A program made the position numbers and the translations under genes. A model generated the notes under the pieces. The model worked only from the letters and a program-made list of their open reading frames with translations, was not told the origin of the DNA and did not search any database. From Luidia sarsii (taxonomy: Eukaryota > Echinodermata > Asteroidea > Paxillosida > Luidiidae), in contig OX465120.1 of assembly GCA_949987565.1 (NCBI GenBank), positions 11,765,080 to 11,829,079 on the forward strand: a DNA stretch of 64,000 nt. The letters run 5' to 3'. This document shows, one piece after another, positions 34,691 through 48,768 of the stretch (position 1 is its first letter; each line of letters starts with the position of its first letter).

Positions 34691-37600
34691 AGGCCATATT
34701 TTAGTGGTTTTGAGTTAATATTAGAGGGACTATTGATTTGCAAAGCATCACTTTCTCTCTACTGATACTCTCCGCTGTTCAATGTTTACAAGTGATTGCG
34801 CACTCGGAGCGCACAGACACATGAGGGGTCGTTGCCTTTCCCTCAGAATTCATCAAAGAAAATATTCTCAAACCTGGGAAGTTTGATCACCAATCGTTAG
34901 AGTATTCCCAGGGCTGTTTGTAGGCCAAATTTTAGTGGTTTTGAGTTAATATTAGAGGAACTATTGATTTGCAAAGCATAACTTTCTCTCTACTGATACT
35001 CTCCGCCGTTCAATGTTTACAAGTCATTGCACACTCGGAGCGCTCAGTCACATAAGGGGTCGTTGCCTTTCTCTCAATTTTAATGAAAAGAAATGTTCTC
35101 AAACCTGGTAAGTTAGATCACCTATCTTTAGAGCATTCCAAGGGCTGTTTGTAGGCCACATTTTAGTGGTTTTGAGTTAATATTAGAGGGACTATTGATT
35201 TGCAAAGCATAACTTTCTCTCTACTGATACTCTCCGCCGTTCAATGTTTACAAGTGATTGCGCACTCGGAGCGCACAGACACATGAGGGGTCGTTGCCTT
35301 TCCCTCAGAATTCTTCAAAGAAAACATTCTCAAACCTGGTAACTCTGATCACCAATCGTTAGAGTATACAAGGGCTATTTGTGAGCCAAATTTCAGTGGT
35401 TTTGAGTAAATACTAGAGGGACTTTTGATTTACAAAGCATAACTTTCTCTCTACTGATACTCTCCGCCGTTCAATGTTTACAAGTCATTGCGCACTCGGA
35501 GCGCTCAGACACATAAGGGGTCGTTGCCTTGCCCTCAAAATTCATCAAAAGAAATGTTCTCAAACCTGGTAAGTTTGATCACCTATCTTTAGAGTATTCC
35601 CAGGGCTGTTTGTAGGCCAATTTTTAGTGGTTTTGAGTTAATATTAGAGGGACTATTGATTTGCAAAGCGTAACTTTCTATCTACTGATACTCTCCGCCG
35701 TTCAATGTTTACAAGTCAATGCGCACTCGGAGCGCTCAGACACATGAGGGGTCGTTGCCTTTCCCTCAGAATTCATCAAAGGAAATATTCTCAAACCTGG
35801 GAAGTTTGATCACCAATCGTTAGAGTATTCCCAGGGCAGTTTGTAGGCCAAATTTTAGTGGTTTTGAGTTAATATTAGAGGGACTATTGATTTGCAAAGC
35901 ATAACTTTCTCTCTACTGATACTCTCCGCCGTTCAATGTTTACAAGTCATTGCGCACTCGGAGAGCACAGACACATGAGGGGTCGTTGCCTTTCCCTCAG
36001 AATTCATCAAAGAAAACATTCTCAAACCTGGTAACTCTGATCACCAATCGTTAGAGTATTCCCAGGGCTGTTTATAGACCAAATTTTAGTGGTTTTGATT
36101 TAATATTAGAGGGGCTATTGATTTGCAAAGCATAACTTTCTCTCTACTGATACTCTCCGCCGTTCAATGTTTACAAGTCATTGCGCACTCGGAGCGCTCA
36201 GACACATAAGGGGTCGTTGCCTTGCCCTCAAAATTCATCAAAAGAAATGTTCTCAAACCTGGTAAGTTTGATCACCTATCTTTAGAGTATTCCCAGGGCT
36301 GTTTGTAGGCCAATTTTTAGTGGTTTTGAGTTAATATTAGAGGGACTATTGATTTGCAAAGCATAACTTTCTCTCTACTGATACTCTCCGCCGTCAATGT
36401 TTACAAGTCATTGCGCACTCGGAGCGCTCAGACACATAAGGGGTCGTTGCCTTTCCCTCAAAATTCATCAAAAGAAATGTTCTCAAACCTGGTAAGTTTG
36501 ATCACCTATCTTTAGAGTATTCCCAGGGCTGTTTGTAGGCCAATTTTTAGTGGTTTTGAGTTAATATTAGAGGGACTATTGATTTGCAAAGCATAACTTT
36601 CTCTCTACTGATACTCTCCGCCGTCAATGTTTACAAGTCATTGCGCACTCGGAGCGCTGAGACACATAAGGGGTCGTTGCCTTTCCCTCAAAATTCATCA
36701 AAAGAAATGTTCTCAAACCTGGTAAGTTTGATCACCTATCTTTAGAGTATTCCAAGGGCTGTTTGTAGGCCAAATTTTAGTGGTTTTGAGTTAATATTAG
36801 AGGAACTATTGATTTGCAAAGCATAACTTTCTCTCTACTGATACTCTCCGCCGTTCAATGTTTACAAGTCATTGCACACTCGGAGCGCTCAGTCACATAA
36901 GGGGTCGTTGCCTTTCTCTCAATTTTAATGAAAAGAAATGTTCTCAAACCTGGTAAGTTAGATCACCTATCTTTAGAGCATTCCAAGGGCTGTTTGTAGG
37001 CCACATTTTAGTGGTTTTGAGTTAATATTAGAGGGACTATTGATTTGCAAAGCATAACTTTCTCTCTACTGATACTCTCCGCCGTTCAATGTTTACAAGT
37101 GATTGCGCACTCGGAGCGCACAGACACATGAGGGGTCGTTGCCTTTCCCTCAGAATTCTTCAAAGAAAACATTCTCAAACCTGGTAACTCTGATCACCAA
37201 TCGTTAGAGTATACAAGGGCTATTTGTGAGCCAAATTTCAGTGGTTTTGAGTAAATACTAGAGGGACTTTTGATTTACAAAGCATAACTTTCTCTCTACT
37301 GATACTCTCCGCCGTTCAATGTTTACAAGTCATTGCGCACTCGGAGCGCTCAGACACATAAGGGGTCGTTGCCTTGCCCTCAAAATTCATCAAAAGAAAT
37401 GTTCTCAAACCTGGTAAGTTTGATCACCTATCTTTAGAGTATTCCCAGGGCTGTTTGTAGGCAAATTTTAAGTGGTTTTGAGTTAATATTAGAGGGACTA
37501 TTGATTTGCAAAGCGTAACTTTCTATCTACTGATACTCTCCGCCGTTCAATGTTTACAAGTCAATGCGCACTCGGAGCGCTCAGACACATGAGGGGTCGT

Positions 37601-38150
37601 TGCCTTTCCCTCAGAATTCATCAAAGGAAATATTCTCAAACCTGGGAAGTTTGATCACCAATCGTTAGAGTATTCCCAGGGCTGTTTGTAGGCCAAATTT
37701 TAGTGGTTTTGAGTTAATATTAGAGGGACTATTGATTTGCAAAGCATAACTTTCTCTCTACTGATACTCTCCGCCGTTCAATGTTTACAAGTCATTGCGC
37801 ACTCGGAGAGCACAGACACATGAGGGGTCGTTGCCTTTCCCTCAGAATTCATCAAAGAAAACATTCTCAAACCTGGTAACTCTGATCACCAATCGTTAGA
37901 GTATACAAGGGCTGTTTATAGACCAAATTTTAGTGGTTTTGAGTTAATATTAGAGGGGCTATTGATTTGCAAAGCATAACTTTCTCTCTACTGATACTCT
38001 CCGCCGTTCAATGTTTACAAGTCATTGCGCACTCGGAGCGCTCAGACACATAAGGGGTCGTTGCCTTGCCCTCAACATTCATCAAAAGAAATGTTCTCAA
38101 ACCTGGTAAGTTTGATCACCTATCTTTAGAGTATTCCCAGGGCTGTTTGT
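34691..38150 (+). repeat. 3460-bp 15-monomer higher-order unit, copy 1
   Basis: Starts at AGGCCATATTTTAGTGG and is followed directly by a second copy. Markers at exactly the same offset include CAGTCACATAAGG (35046, 36890), CAGGGCAGTTTG, TTTTGATTTAATATT and CTCAACATTC. The unit contains an 8-monomer and a 7-monomer half (marker spacing 1844 and 1616), so it arose from an earlier duplication. I found no differences from copy 2 at the positions compared. Confidence 0.88.
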
Positions 38151-41100
38151 AGGCCATATTTTAGTGGTTTTGAGTTAATATTAGAGGGACTATTGATTTG
38201 CAAAGCATCACTTTCTCTCTACTGATACTCTCCGCTGTTCAATGTTTACAAGTGATTGCGCACTCGGAGCGCACAGACACATGAGGGGTCGTTGCCTTTC
38301 CCTCAGAATTCATCAAAGAAAATATTCTCAAACCTGGGAAGTTTGATCACCAATCGTTAGAGTATTCCCAGGGCTGTTTGTAGGCCAAATTTTAGTGGTT
38401 TTGAGTTAATATTAGAGGAACTATTGATTTGCAAAGCATAACTTTCTCTCTACTGATACTCTCCGCCGTTCAATGTTTACAAGTCATTGCACACTCGGAG
38501 CGCTCAGTCACATAAGGGGTCGTTGCCTTTCTCTCAATTTTAATGAAAAGAAATGTTCTCAAACCTGGTAAGTTAGATCACCTATCTTTAGAGCATTCCA
38601 AGGGCTGTTTGTAGGCCACATTTTAGTGGTTTTGAGTTAATATTAGAGGGACTATTGATTTGCAAAGCATAACTTTCTCTCTACTGATACTCTCCGCCGT
38701 TCAATGTTTACAAGTGATTGCGCACTCGGAGCGCACAGACACATGAGGGGTCGTTGCCTTTCCCTCAGAATTCTTCAAAGAAAACATTCTCAAACCTGGT
38801 AACTCTGATCACCAATCGTTAGAGTATACAAGGGCTATTTGTGAGCCAAATTTCAGTGGTTTTGAGTAAATACTAGAGGGACTTTTGATTTACAAAGCAT
38901 AACTTTCTCTCTACTGATACTCTCCGCCGTTCAATGTTTACAAGTCATTGCGCACTCGGAGCGCTCAGACACATAAGGGGTCGTTGCCTTGCCCTCAAAA
39001 TTCATCAAAAGAAATGTTCTCAAACCTGGTAAGTTTGATCACCTATCTTTAGAGTATTCCCAGGGCTGTTTGTAGGCCAATTTTTAGTGGTTTTGAGTTA
39101 ATATTAGAGGGACTATTGATTTGCAAAGCGTAACTTTCTATCTACTGATACTCTCCGCCGTTCAATGTTTACAAGTCAATGCGCACTCGGAGCGCTCAGA
39201 CACATGAGGGGTCGTTGCCTTTCCCTCAGAATTCATCAAAGGAAATATTCTCAAACCTGGGAAGTTTGATCACCAATCGTTAGAGTATTCCCAGGGCAGT
39301 TTGTAGGCCAAATTTTAGTGGTTTTGAGTTAATATTAGAGGGACTATTGATTTGCAAAGCATAACTTTCTCTCTACTGATACTCTCCGCCGTTCAATGTT
39401 TACAAGTCATTGCGCACTCGGAGAGCACAGACACATGAGGGGTCGTTGCCTTTCCCTCAGAATTCATCAAAGAAAACATTCTCAAACCTGGTAACTCTGA
39501 TCACCAATCGTTAGAGTATTCCCAGGGCTGTTTATAGACCAAATTTTAGTGGTTTTGATTTAATATTAGAGGGGCTATTGATTTGCAAAGCATAACTTTC
39601 TCTCTACTGATACTCTCCGCCGTTCAATGTTTACAAGTCATTGCGCACTCGGAGCGCTCAGACACATAAGGGGTCGTTGCCTTGCCCTCAAAATTCATCA
39701 AAAGAAATGTTCTCAAACCTGGTAAGTTTGATCACCTATCTTTAGAGTATTCCCAGGGCTGTTTGTAGGCCAATTTTTAGTGGTTTTGAGTTAATATTAG
39801 AGGGACTATTGATTTGCAAAGCATAACTTTCTCTCTACTGATACTCTCCGCCGTCAATGTTTACAAGTCATTGCGCACTCGGAGCGCTCAGACACATAAG
39901 GGGTCGTTGCCTTTCCCTCAAAATTCATCAAAAGAAATGTTCTCAAACCTGGTAAGTTTGATCACCTATCTTTAGAGTATTCCCAGGGCTGTTTGTAGGC
40001 CAATTTTTAGTGGTTTTGAGTTAATATTAGAGGGACTATTGATTTGCAAAGCATAACTTTCTCTCTACTGATACTCTCCGCCGTCAATGTTTACAAGTCA
40101 TTGCGCACTCGGAGCGCTGAGACACATAAGGGGTCGTTGCCTTTCCCTCAAAATTCATCAAAAGAAATGTTCTCAAACCTGGTAAGTTTGATCACCTATC
40201 TTTAGAGTATTCCAAGGGCTGTTTGTAGGCCAAATTTTAGTGGTTTTGAGTTAATATTAGAGGAACTATTGATTTGCAAAGCATAACTTTCTCTCTACTG
40301 ATACTCTCCGCCGTTCAATGTTTACAAGTCATTGCACACTCGGAGCGCTCAGTCACATAAGGGGTCGTTGCCTTTCTCTCAATTTTAATGAAAAGAAATG
40401 TTCTCAAACCTGGTAAGTTAGATCACCTATCTTTAGAGCATTCCAAGGGCTGTTTGTAGGCCACATTTTAGTGGTTTTGAGTTAATATTAGAGGGACTAT
40501 TGATTTGCAAAGCATAACTTTCTCTCTACTGATACTCTCCGCCGTTCAATGTTTACAAGTGATTGCGCACTCGGAGCGCACAGACACATGAGGGGTCGTT
40601 GCCTTTCCCTCAGAATTCTTCAAAGAAAACATTCTCAAACCTGGTAACTCTGATCACCAATCGTTAGAGTATACAAGGGCTATTTGTGAGCCAAATTTCA
40701 GTGGTTTTGAGTAAATACTAGAGGGACTTTTGATTTACAAAGCATAACTTTCTCTCTACTGATACTCTCCGCCGTTCAATGTTTACAAGTCATTGCGCAC
40801 TCGGAGCGCTCAGACACATAAGGGGTCGTTGCCTTGCCCTCAAAATTCATCAAAAGAAATGTTCTCAAACCTGGTAAGTTTGATCACCTATCTTTAGAGT
40901 ATTCCCAGGGCTGTTTGTAGGCAAATTTTAAGTGGTTTTGAGTTAATATTAGAGGGACTATTGATTTGCAAAGCGTAACTTTCTATCTACTGATACTCTC
41001 CGCCGTTCAATGTTTACAAGTCAATGCGCACTCGGAGCGCTCAGACACATGAGGGGTCGTTGCCTTTCCCTCAGAATTCATCAAAGGAAATATTCTCAAA

Positions 41101-41610
41101 CCTGGGAAGTTTGATCACCAATCGTTAGAGTATTCCCAGGGCTGTTTGTAGGCCAAATTTTAGTGGTTTTGAGTTAATATTAGAGGGACTATTGATTTGC
41201 AAAGCATAACTTTCTCTCTACTGATACTCTCCGCCGTTCAATGTTTACAAGTCATTGCGCACTCGGAGAGCACAGACACATGAGGGGTCGTTGCCTTTCC
41301 CTCAGAATTCATCAAAGAAAACATTCTCAAACCTGGTAACTCTGATCACCAATCGTTAGAGTATACAAGGGCTGTTTATAGACCAAATTTTAGTGGTTTT
41401 GAGTTAATATTAGAGGGGCTATTGATTTGCAAAGCATAACTTTCTCTCTACTGATACTCTCCGCCGTTCAATGTTTACAAGTCATTGCGCACTCGGAGCG
41501 CTCAGACACATAAGGGGTCGTTGCCTTGCCCTCAACATTCATCAAAAGAAATGTTCTCAAACCTGGTAAGTTTGATCACCTATCTTTAGAGTATTCCCAG
41601 GGCTGTTTGT
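38151..41610 (+). repeat. 3460-bp 15-monomer higher-order unit, copy 2
   Basis: Markers recur at 38506 and 40350 (CAGTCACATAAGG), 3460 bp after those of copy 1. It ends where the next monomer reads AGGCCAATTTTAAGTGG instead of AGGCCATATTTTAGTGG. After it, 41611 to about 44.7 kb is a shorter, phase-shifted version of the same unit (next CAGTCACATAAGG marker at 42887, spacing 2537). Confidence 0.88.
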
Positions 41611-44600
41611 AGGCCAATTTTAAGTGGTTTTGAGTTAATATTAGAGGGACTATTGATTTGCAAAGCGTAACTTTCTATCTACTGATACTCTCCGCCGTTC
41701 AATGTTTACAAGTCAATGCGCACTCGGAGCGCTCAGACACATGAGGGGTCGTTGCCTTTCCCTCAGAATTCATCAAAGGAAATATTCTCAAACCTGGGAA
41801 GTTTGATCACCAATCGTTAGAGTATTCCCAGGGCTGTTTGTAGGCCAAATTTTAGTGGTTTTGAGTTAATATTAGAGGGACTATTGATTTGCAAAGCATA
41901 ACTTTCTCTCTACTGATACTCTCCGCCGTTCAATGTTTACAAGTCATTGCGCACTCGGAGAGCACAGACACATGAGGGGTCGTTGCCTTTCCCTCAGAAT
42001 TCATCAAAGAAAACATTCTCAAACCTGGTAACTCTGATCACCAATCGTTAGAGTATTCCCAGGGCTGTTTATAGACCAAATTTTAGTGGTTTTGAGTTAA
42101 TATTAGAGGGGCTATTGATTTGCAAAGCATAACTTTCTCTCTACTGATACTCTCCGCCGTTCAATGTTTACAAGTCATTGCGCACTCGGAGCGCTCAGAC
42201 ACATAAGGGGTCGTTGCCTTGCCCTCAACATTCATCAAAAGAAATGTTCTCAAACCTGGTAAGTTTGATCACCTATCTTTAGAGTATTCCCAGGGCTGTT
42301 TGTAGGCCAATTTTTAGTGGTTTTGAGTTAATATTAGAGGGACTATTGATTTGCAAAGCATAACTTTCTCTCTACTGATACTCTCCGCCGTCAATGTTTA
42401 CAAGTCATTGCGCACTCGGAGCGCTCAGACACATAAGGGGTCGTTGCCTTTCCCTCAAAATTCATCAAAAGAAATGTTCTCAAACCTGGTAAGTTTGATC
42501 ACCTATCTTTAGAGTATTCCCAGGGCTGTGTGTAGGCCAATTTTTAGTGGTTTTGAGTTAATATTAGAGGGACTATTGATTTGCAAAGCATAACTTTCTC
42601 TCTACTGATACTCTCCGCCGTCAATGTTTACAAGTCATTGCGCACTCGGAGCGCTGAGACACATAAGGGGTCGTTGCCTTTCCCTCAAAATTCATCAAAA
42701 GAAATGTTCTCAAACCTGGTAAGTTTGATCACCTATCTTTAGAGTATTCCAAGGGCTGTTTGTAGGCAAAATTTTAGTGGTTTTGAGTTAATATTAGAGG
42801 AACTATTGATTTGCAAAGCATAACTTTCTCTCTACTGATACTCTCCGCCGTTCAATGTTTACAAGTCATTGCACACTCGGAGCGCTCAGTCACATAAGGG
42901 GTCGTTGCCTTTCTCTCAATTTTAATGAAAAGAAATGTTCTCAAACCTGGTAAGTTAGATCACCTATCTTTAGAGCATTCCAAGGGCTGTTTGTAGGCCA
43001 CATTTTAGTGGTTTTGAGTTAATATTAGAGGGACTATTGATTTGCAAAGCATAACTTTCTCTCTACTGATACTCTCCGCCGTTCAATGTTTACAAGTGAT
43101 TGCGCACTCGGAGCGCACAGACACATGAGGGGTCGTTGCCTTTCCCTCAGAATTCTTCAAAGAAAACATTCTCAAACCTGGTAACTCTGATCACCAATCG
43201 TTAGAGTATACAAGGGCTATTTGTGAGCCAAATTTCAGTGGTTTTGAGTAAATACTAGAGGGACTTTTGATTTACAAAGCATAACTTTCTCTCTACTGAT
43301 ACTCTCCGCCGTTCAATGTTTACAAGTCATTGCGCACTCGGAGCGCTCAGACACATAAGGGGTCGTTGCCTTGCCCTCAAAATTCATCAAAAGAAATGTT
43401 CTCAAACCTGGTAAGTTTGATCACCTATCTTTAGAGTATTCCCAGGGCTGTTTGTAGGCCAATTTTTAGTGGTTTTGAGTTAATATTAGAGGGACTATTG
43501 ATTTGCAAAGCGTAACTTTCTATCTACTGATACTCTCCGCCGTTCAATGTTTACAAGTCAATGCGCACTCGGAGCGCTCAGACACATGAGGGGTCGTTGC
43601 CTTTCCCTCAGAATTCATCAAAGGAAATATTCTCAAACCTGGGAAGTTTGATCACCAATCGTTAGAGTATTCCCAGGGCTGTTTGTAGGCCAAATTTTAG
43701 TGGTTTTGAGTTAATATTAGAGGGACTATTGATTTGCAAAGCATAACTTTCTCTCTACTGATACTCTCCGCCGTTCAATGTTTACAAGTCATTGCGCACT
43801 CGGAGAGCACAGACACATGAGGGGTCGTTGCCTTTCCCTCAGAATTCATCAAAGAAAACATTCTCAAACCTGGTAACTCTGATCACCAATCGTTAGAGTA
43901 TTCCCAGGGCTGTTTATAGACCAAATTTTAGTGGTTTTGAGTTAATATTAGAGGGGCTATTGATTTGCAAAGCATAACTTTCTCTCTACTGATACTCTCC
44001 GCCGTTCAATGTTTACAAGTCATTGCGCACTCGGAGCGCTCAGACACATAAGGGGTCGTTGCCTTGCCCTCAAAATTCATCAAAAGACATGTTCTCAAAC
44101 CTGGTAAGTTTGATCACCTATCTTTAGAGTATTCCCAGGGCTGTTTGTAGGCCAATTTTTAGTGGTTTTGAGTTAATATTAGAGGGACTATTGATTTGCA
44201 AAGCATAACTTTCTCTCTACTGATACTCTCCGCCGTCAATGTTTACAAGTCATTGCGCACTCGGAGCGCTCAGACACATAAGGGGTCGTTGCCTTTCCCT
44301 CAAAATTCATCAAAAGAAATGTTCTCAAACCTGGTAAGTTTGATCACCTATCTTTAGAGTATTCCCAGGGCTGTTTGTAGGCCAATTTTTAGTGGTTTTG
44401 AGTTAATATTAGAGGGACTATTGATTTGCAAAGCATAACTTTCTCTCTACTGATACTCTCCGCCGTCAATGTTTACAAGTCATTGCGCACTCGGAGCGCT
44501 GAGACACATAAGGGGTCGTTGCCTTTCCCTCAAAATTCATCAAAAGAAATGTTCTCAAACCATGTAAGTTTGATCACCTATCTTTAGAGTATTCCAAGGG

Positions 44601-45580
44601 CTGTTTGTAGGCCAAATTTTAGTGGTTTTGAGTTAATATTAGAGGAACTATTGATTTGCAAAGCATAACTTTCTCTCTACTGATACTCTCCGACGTTCAA
44701 TGTTTACAAGTGATTGCGCACTCGGAGCGCATAGACATATGAGGGGTCGTTGCCTTTCCCTCAGAATTCATCAAAGGAAATATTCTCAAACCTGGGAAGT
44801 TTGATCACCAATCGTTAGAGTATTCCCAGGGCTGTTTGTAGGCCAAATTTTAGTGGTTTTGAGTTAATATTAGAGGGACTATTGATTTGCAAAGCATAAC
44901 TTTCTCTCTACTGATACTCTCCGCCGTTCAATGTTTACAAGTCATTGCGCACTCGGAGCGCACAGACACATGAGGGGTCGTTGGCTTTCCCTCAGAATTC
45001 ATCAAAGAAAACATTCTCAAACCTGGTAACTGTGATCACCAATCGTTAGAGTATTCCCAGGGCTGTTTGTAGGCCAAATTTTAGTGGTTTTGAGTTAATA
45101 TTAGAGGGACTATTGATTTGCAAAGCATAACTTTCTCTCTACTGATACTCTCCGCCGTTCAATGTTTACAAGTCATTGCGCACTCGGAGCGCTCAGACAC
45201 ATATGGGGTCGTTGCCTTTCCCTCAAAATTCATCAAAAGAAATGTTCTCAAACCTGGTAAGTTTGATCACCTATCTTTAGAGTATTCCCAGGGCTGTTTG
45301 TAGGCCAAATTTTAGTGGTTTTGAGTTAATATTAGAGGAACTATTGATTTGCAAAGCATAACTTTCTCTCTACTGATACTCTCCGCCGTTCAATGTTTAC
45401 AAGTGATTGCGCACTCGGAGCGCACAGACATATGAGGGGTCGTTGCCTTTCCCTCAGAATTCATCAAAGGAAATATTCTCAAACCTGGGAAGTTTGATCA
45501 CCAATCGTTAGAGTATTCCCAGGGCTGTTTATAGACCAAATTTTAGTGGTTTTGAGTTAATATTAGAGGGGCTATTGATT

Positions 45581-46970
45581 TGCAGGCATAACTTTCTCTC
45601 TACTGATACTCTCCGCCGTCAATGTTTACAAGTCATTGCGCACTCGGAGCGCTCAGACACATAAGGGGTCGTTGCCTTTCCCTCAAAAATCATCAAAAGA
45701 AATGTTCTCAAACCTGGTAAGTTTGATCACCTATCTTTACAGTATTCCCAGGGCTGTTTGTAGGCCAAATTTTAGTGGTATTGAGTTAATATTAGAGGGA
45801 CTATTGATTTGCAAAGCATAACTTTCTCTCTACTGATACTCTCCGCCGTTCAATGTTTACAAGTGATTGCGCACTCGGAGCGCACAGACACATGAGGGGT
45901 CGTTGCCTTTCCCTCAGAATTCATCAAAGAAAACATTCTCAAACCTGGTAACTCTAATCACCAATCGTTAGAGTATACAAGGGCTATTTGTGAGCCAAAT
46001 TTCAGTGGTTTTGAGTTAATACTAGAGGGACTTTTGATTTACAAAGCATAACTTTCTCTCTACTGATACTCTCCGCCGTTCAATGTTTACAAGTCATTGC
46101 GCACTCGGAGCGCTCAGACACATAAGGGGTCGTTGCCTTGCCCTCAAATTTAATGAAAAGAAATGTTCTCAAACCTTGTAAGTTAGATCACCTATCTTTA
46201 GAGCATTCCAAGGGCTGTTTGTAGGCCAAATTTTAGTGGTTTTGAGTTAATATTAGAGGGACTATTGATTTCCAAAGCGTAGCTTTCTCTCTACTGATAC
46301 TCTCCGCCGTTCAATGTTTACAAGTCATTGCGCACTCGGATTGCTCAGACACATGAGGGGTCGTTGCCTTTCCCTCAAAATTCATCAAAAGAAATGTTCT
46401 CAAACCTTGTAAGTTAAATCACCTATCTTTAGAGCATTGCAAGCGCTGTTTGTAGGCAAAATTTTGGTGGTTTTGAGTTAATATTAGAGGAACTATTGAT
46501 TTGCAAAGCATAACTTTCTCTCTACTGATACTCTTCGCCGTTCAATGTTTACAAGTGATTGCGCACTCGGAGCGCACAGACACATGTGGGGTCGTTGCCT
46601 TTCCCTCAGAATTCATCAAGGGAAATATTCTCAAACCTGGGAAGTTTGATCACCAATCGTCAGAGTATTCCCAGGGCTGTTTGTAGGCCAAATTTTAGTG
46701 GTTTCGAGTTAATATTAGAGGGACTATTGATTTGCAAAGCATAACTTTCTCTCTACTGATACTCTCCGCTGTTCAATGTTTACAAGTGATTGCGCACTCG
46801 GAGCGCACAGACACATGAGGGGTCGTTGCCTTTCCCTCAGAATTCATCAAAGAAAATATTCTCAAACCTGGGAAGTTTGATCACCAATCGTTAGAGTATT
46901 CCCAGGGCTGTTTGTAGGCCAAATTTTAGTTGTTTTGAGTTAATATTAGAGGGACTATTGATTTGCAAAG
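45581..46970 (+). repeat. higher-order sub-block marked by TGCAGGCATAAC, copy 1
   Basis: Begins at a monomer with a 2-base deletion (GATTTGCAGGCATAAC for GATTTGCAAAGCATAAC). The same ordered series of monomers, including CTCAAAAATCATC, GTATACAAGGGC, CGTAGCTTTC, CTCGGATTGCTC and CTCTTCGCCG, starts again at 50330, 55869 and 61312. The spacings are 4749, 5539 and 5443 bp. The right limit is approximate. Confidence 0.75.
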
Positions 46971-48052
46971 CATAACTTTCTCTCTACTGATACTCTCCGC
47001 CGTTCAATGTTTACAAGTCATTGCGCACTCGGAGCGCACAGACACATGAGGGGTCGTTGGCTTTCCCTCAGAATTCATCAAAGAAAACATTCTCAAACCT
47101 GGTAACTCTGATCACCAATCGTTAGAGTATTCCCAGGGCTGTTTATAGACCAAATTTTAGTGGTTTTGAGTTAATATTAGAGGGGCTATTGATTTGCAAA
47201 GCATAACTTTCTCTCTACTGATACTCTCCGCCGTTCAATGTTTACAAGTCATTGCGCACTCGGAGCGCTCAGACACATAAGGGGTCGTTGCCTTGCCCTC
47301 AAAATTCATCAAAAGATTTGTTCTCAAACCTGGTAAGTTTGATCACCTATCTTTAGAGTATTCCCAGGACTGGTTGTAGGGCAATTTTTAGTGGTTTTGA
47401 GTTAATATTAGAGGGACTATTGATTTGCAAAGCATAACTTTCTCTCTACTGATACTCTCCGCCGTTCAATGTTTACAAGTGATTGCGCACTCGGAGCGCA
47501 CAGACACATGAGGGGTCGTTGCCTTTCCCTCAGAATTCATCAAAGAAAACATTCTCAAACCTGGTAACTCTGATCACCAATCGTTAGAGTATACCAAGGG
47601 CTATTTGTGAGCCAAATTTCAGTGGTTTTGAGTTAATATTAGAGGGACTTTTGATTTACAAAGTATAACTTTCTCTCTACTGATACCCTCCGCCGTTCAA
47701 TGTTTACAAGTGATTGCGCACTCGGAGCGCACAGACACACGAGGGGTCGTTGCCTTTCCCTCAAAATTCATCAAAGGAAATATTCTCAAACCTGGAAAGT
47801 TTGATCACCAATCGTTAGAGTATTCCAAGGGCTATTTGTGAGCCAAATTTCAGTGGTTTTGAGTTAATATTAGAGTGACTATTGATTTCCAAAGCGGAAC
47901 TTTCTCTCTACTGATACTCTCCGCCGTTCAATGTTTACAAGTGATTGTACACTCCGACCGCCCAGACACATAAGGGGTCGTTGCCTTTCCCTCAAAATTA
48001 TTTCTGTCTAGTTAATATTAAAGGGAATATTGATTTCCAAAGCACAACTTTC

Positions 48053-48768
48053 CTTCACACAGTAAGGACTGTGCATTTAGCACGTTAATTTGTCATATAG
48101 TTTTTCCAAAAATATTGGGACTCTATTCGTCAGTAGTATGCAGCGCCCTCTATCAGGCAAACAGGTCTGGGTGGATGATTACAAGGGGTGGTCATCCTCT
48201 CAGACCTGTTTTTCCAAACATGCACAAGAATAACAATGAAATTGAAGGCGTTTTTTCTTTAAATCAGTTTGAAGTACAAAATTGGACGCGGAGAAGATGG
48301 TCTAGTAAATATCTGATTGAATCCTTATCAAATAATATTCCTGCCTTGGAGGAAATGCATCATATTACAAGATGGGATTTTGTTTTTTCAGCTGGCACAA
48401 CAGTGGGGCGAAATAGTGTTTTTTTACGAGTATAGGGATATATGTGTTATCGTGGGACGAAAATGGGGCGATGTATTAGCATAACTCTAAAACATCATTT
48501 TTCAATCTATTTGGTATAAGCTAGTGAAAATAGACAAATGTGTGCATGCAGCTTAAGAAGAGCTCTGGTGCATTTAGATATATATCACGAAACTGGAGAT
48601 TAATTCGTAATAAAAACATATTTACATGGAATAAGCCCAGAGCTCAGGTATAGCGGGTGTAATATTAAATAACAACAAGCGCAAGGGGGCGGTAGACATT
48701 TCATGTTATGTCCTCTCGTCAGTATTATGCAGCGCCCTCTATCAGGAAACAGGTCTCGCTCGAAACGT
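48053..48768 (+). repeat. ORF-bearing insert E6 (716 bp)
   Basis: R1 48127-48168, hairpin 48159-48211, broken frame 48175-48484, R2 48716-48756, satellite resumes at 48769. It is one base longer than E1-E5 because of an extra T in the frame. Compared with E2 it also has AATATTGGG for AATATCGGG, CTATTTGG for CTAATTGG, and TAGACAAATG for TACACAAATT. E7 shares all of these. Confidence 0.85.
48175..48484 (+). pseudogene. frameshifted copy of the 102-aa frame, insert E6
   Basis: Codons 1-71 match the E2 product. Then a run of five T becomes six (48383-48388) and the frame shifts, ending at a TAG at 48433-48435 after 86 residues from the ATG, so the 31 C-terminal residues with Trp77 and Trp97 are lost. 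The downstream sequence up to the original TAA (48482-48484) is still present and unchanged. The upstream frame is open past a TTG at 48115, but I keep the ATG used by the intact copies. Confidence 0.6.

Larger units (their letters stand above)
24873..48052 (+). repeat. 231-bp satellite array, block 6 (longest uninterrupted block)
   Basis: About 100 monomers with no insert. The first part belongs to copy 2 of the 11.3-kb unit. From about 28.7 kb the monomer order recurs with an offset of about 3460 bp (15 monomers), and between 34.69 and 41.61 kb this becomes an apparently perfect tandem duplication. From 45 kb the order changes to the family that surrounds E6 and E7. Monomers reading GTATACAAGGGCTATTTGTGAGCC instead of GTATTCCCAGGGCTGTTTGTAGGCC are recurrent markers. 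No gene is seen. Confidence 0.97.

Noticed and set aside
48115..48174. 20-residue N-terminal extension of the frame in E6 (and at 59328 in E7)
   Set aside because: It depends on a TTG start created by a C-to-T change and has no support in E1-E5, where the codon is TCG.
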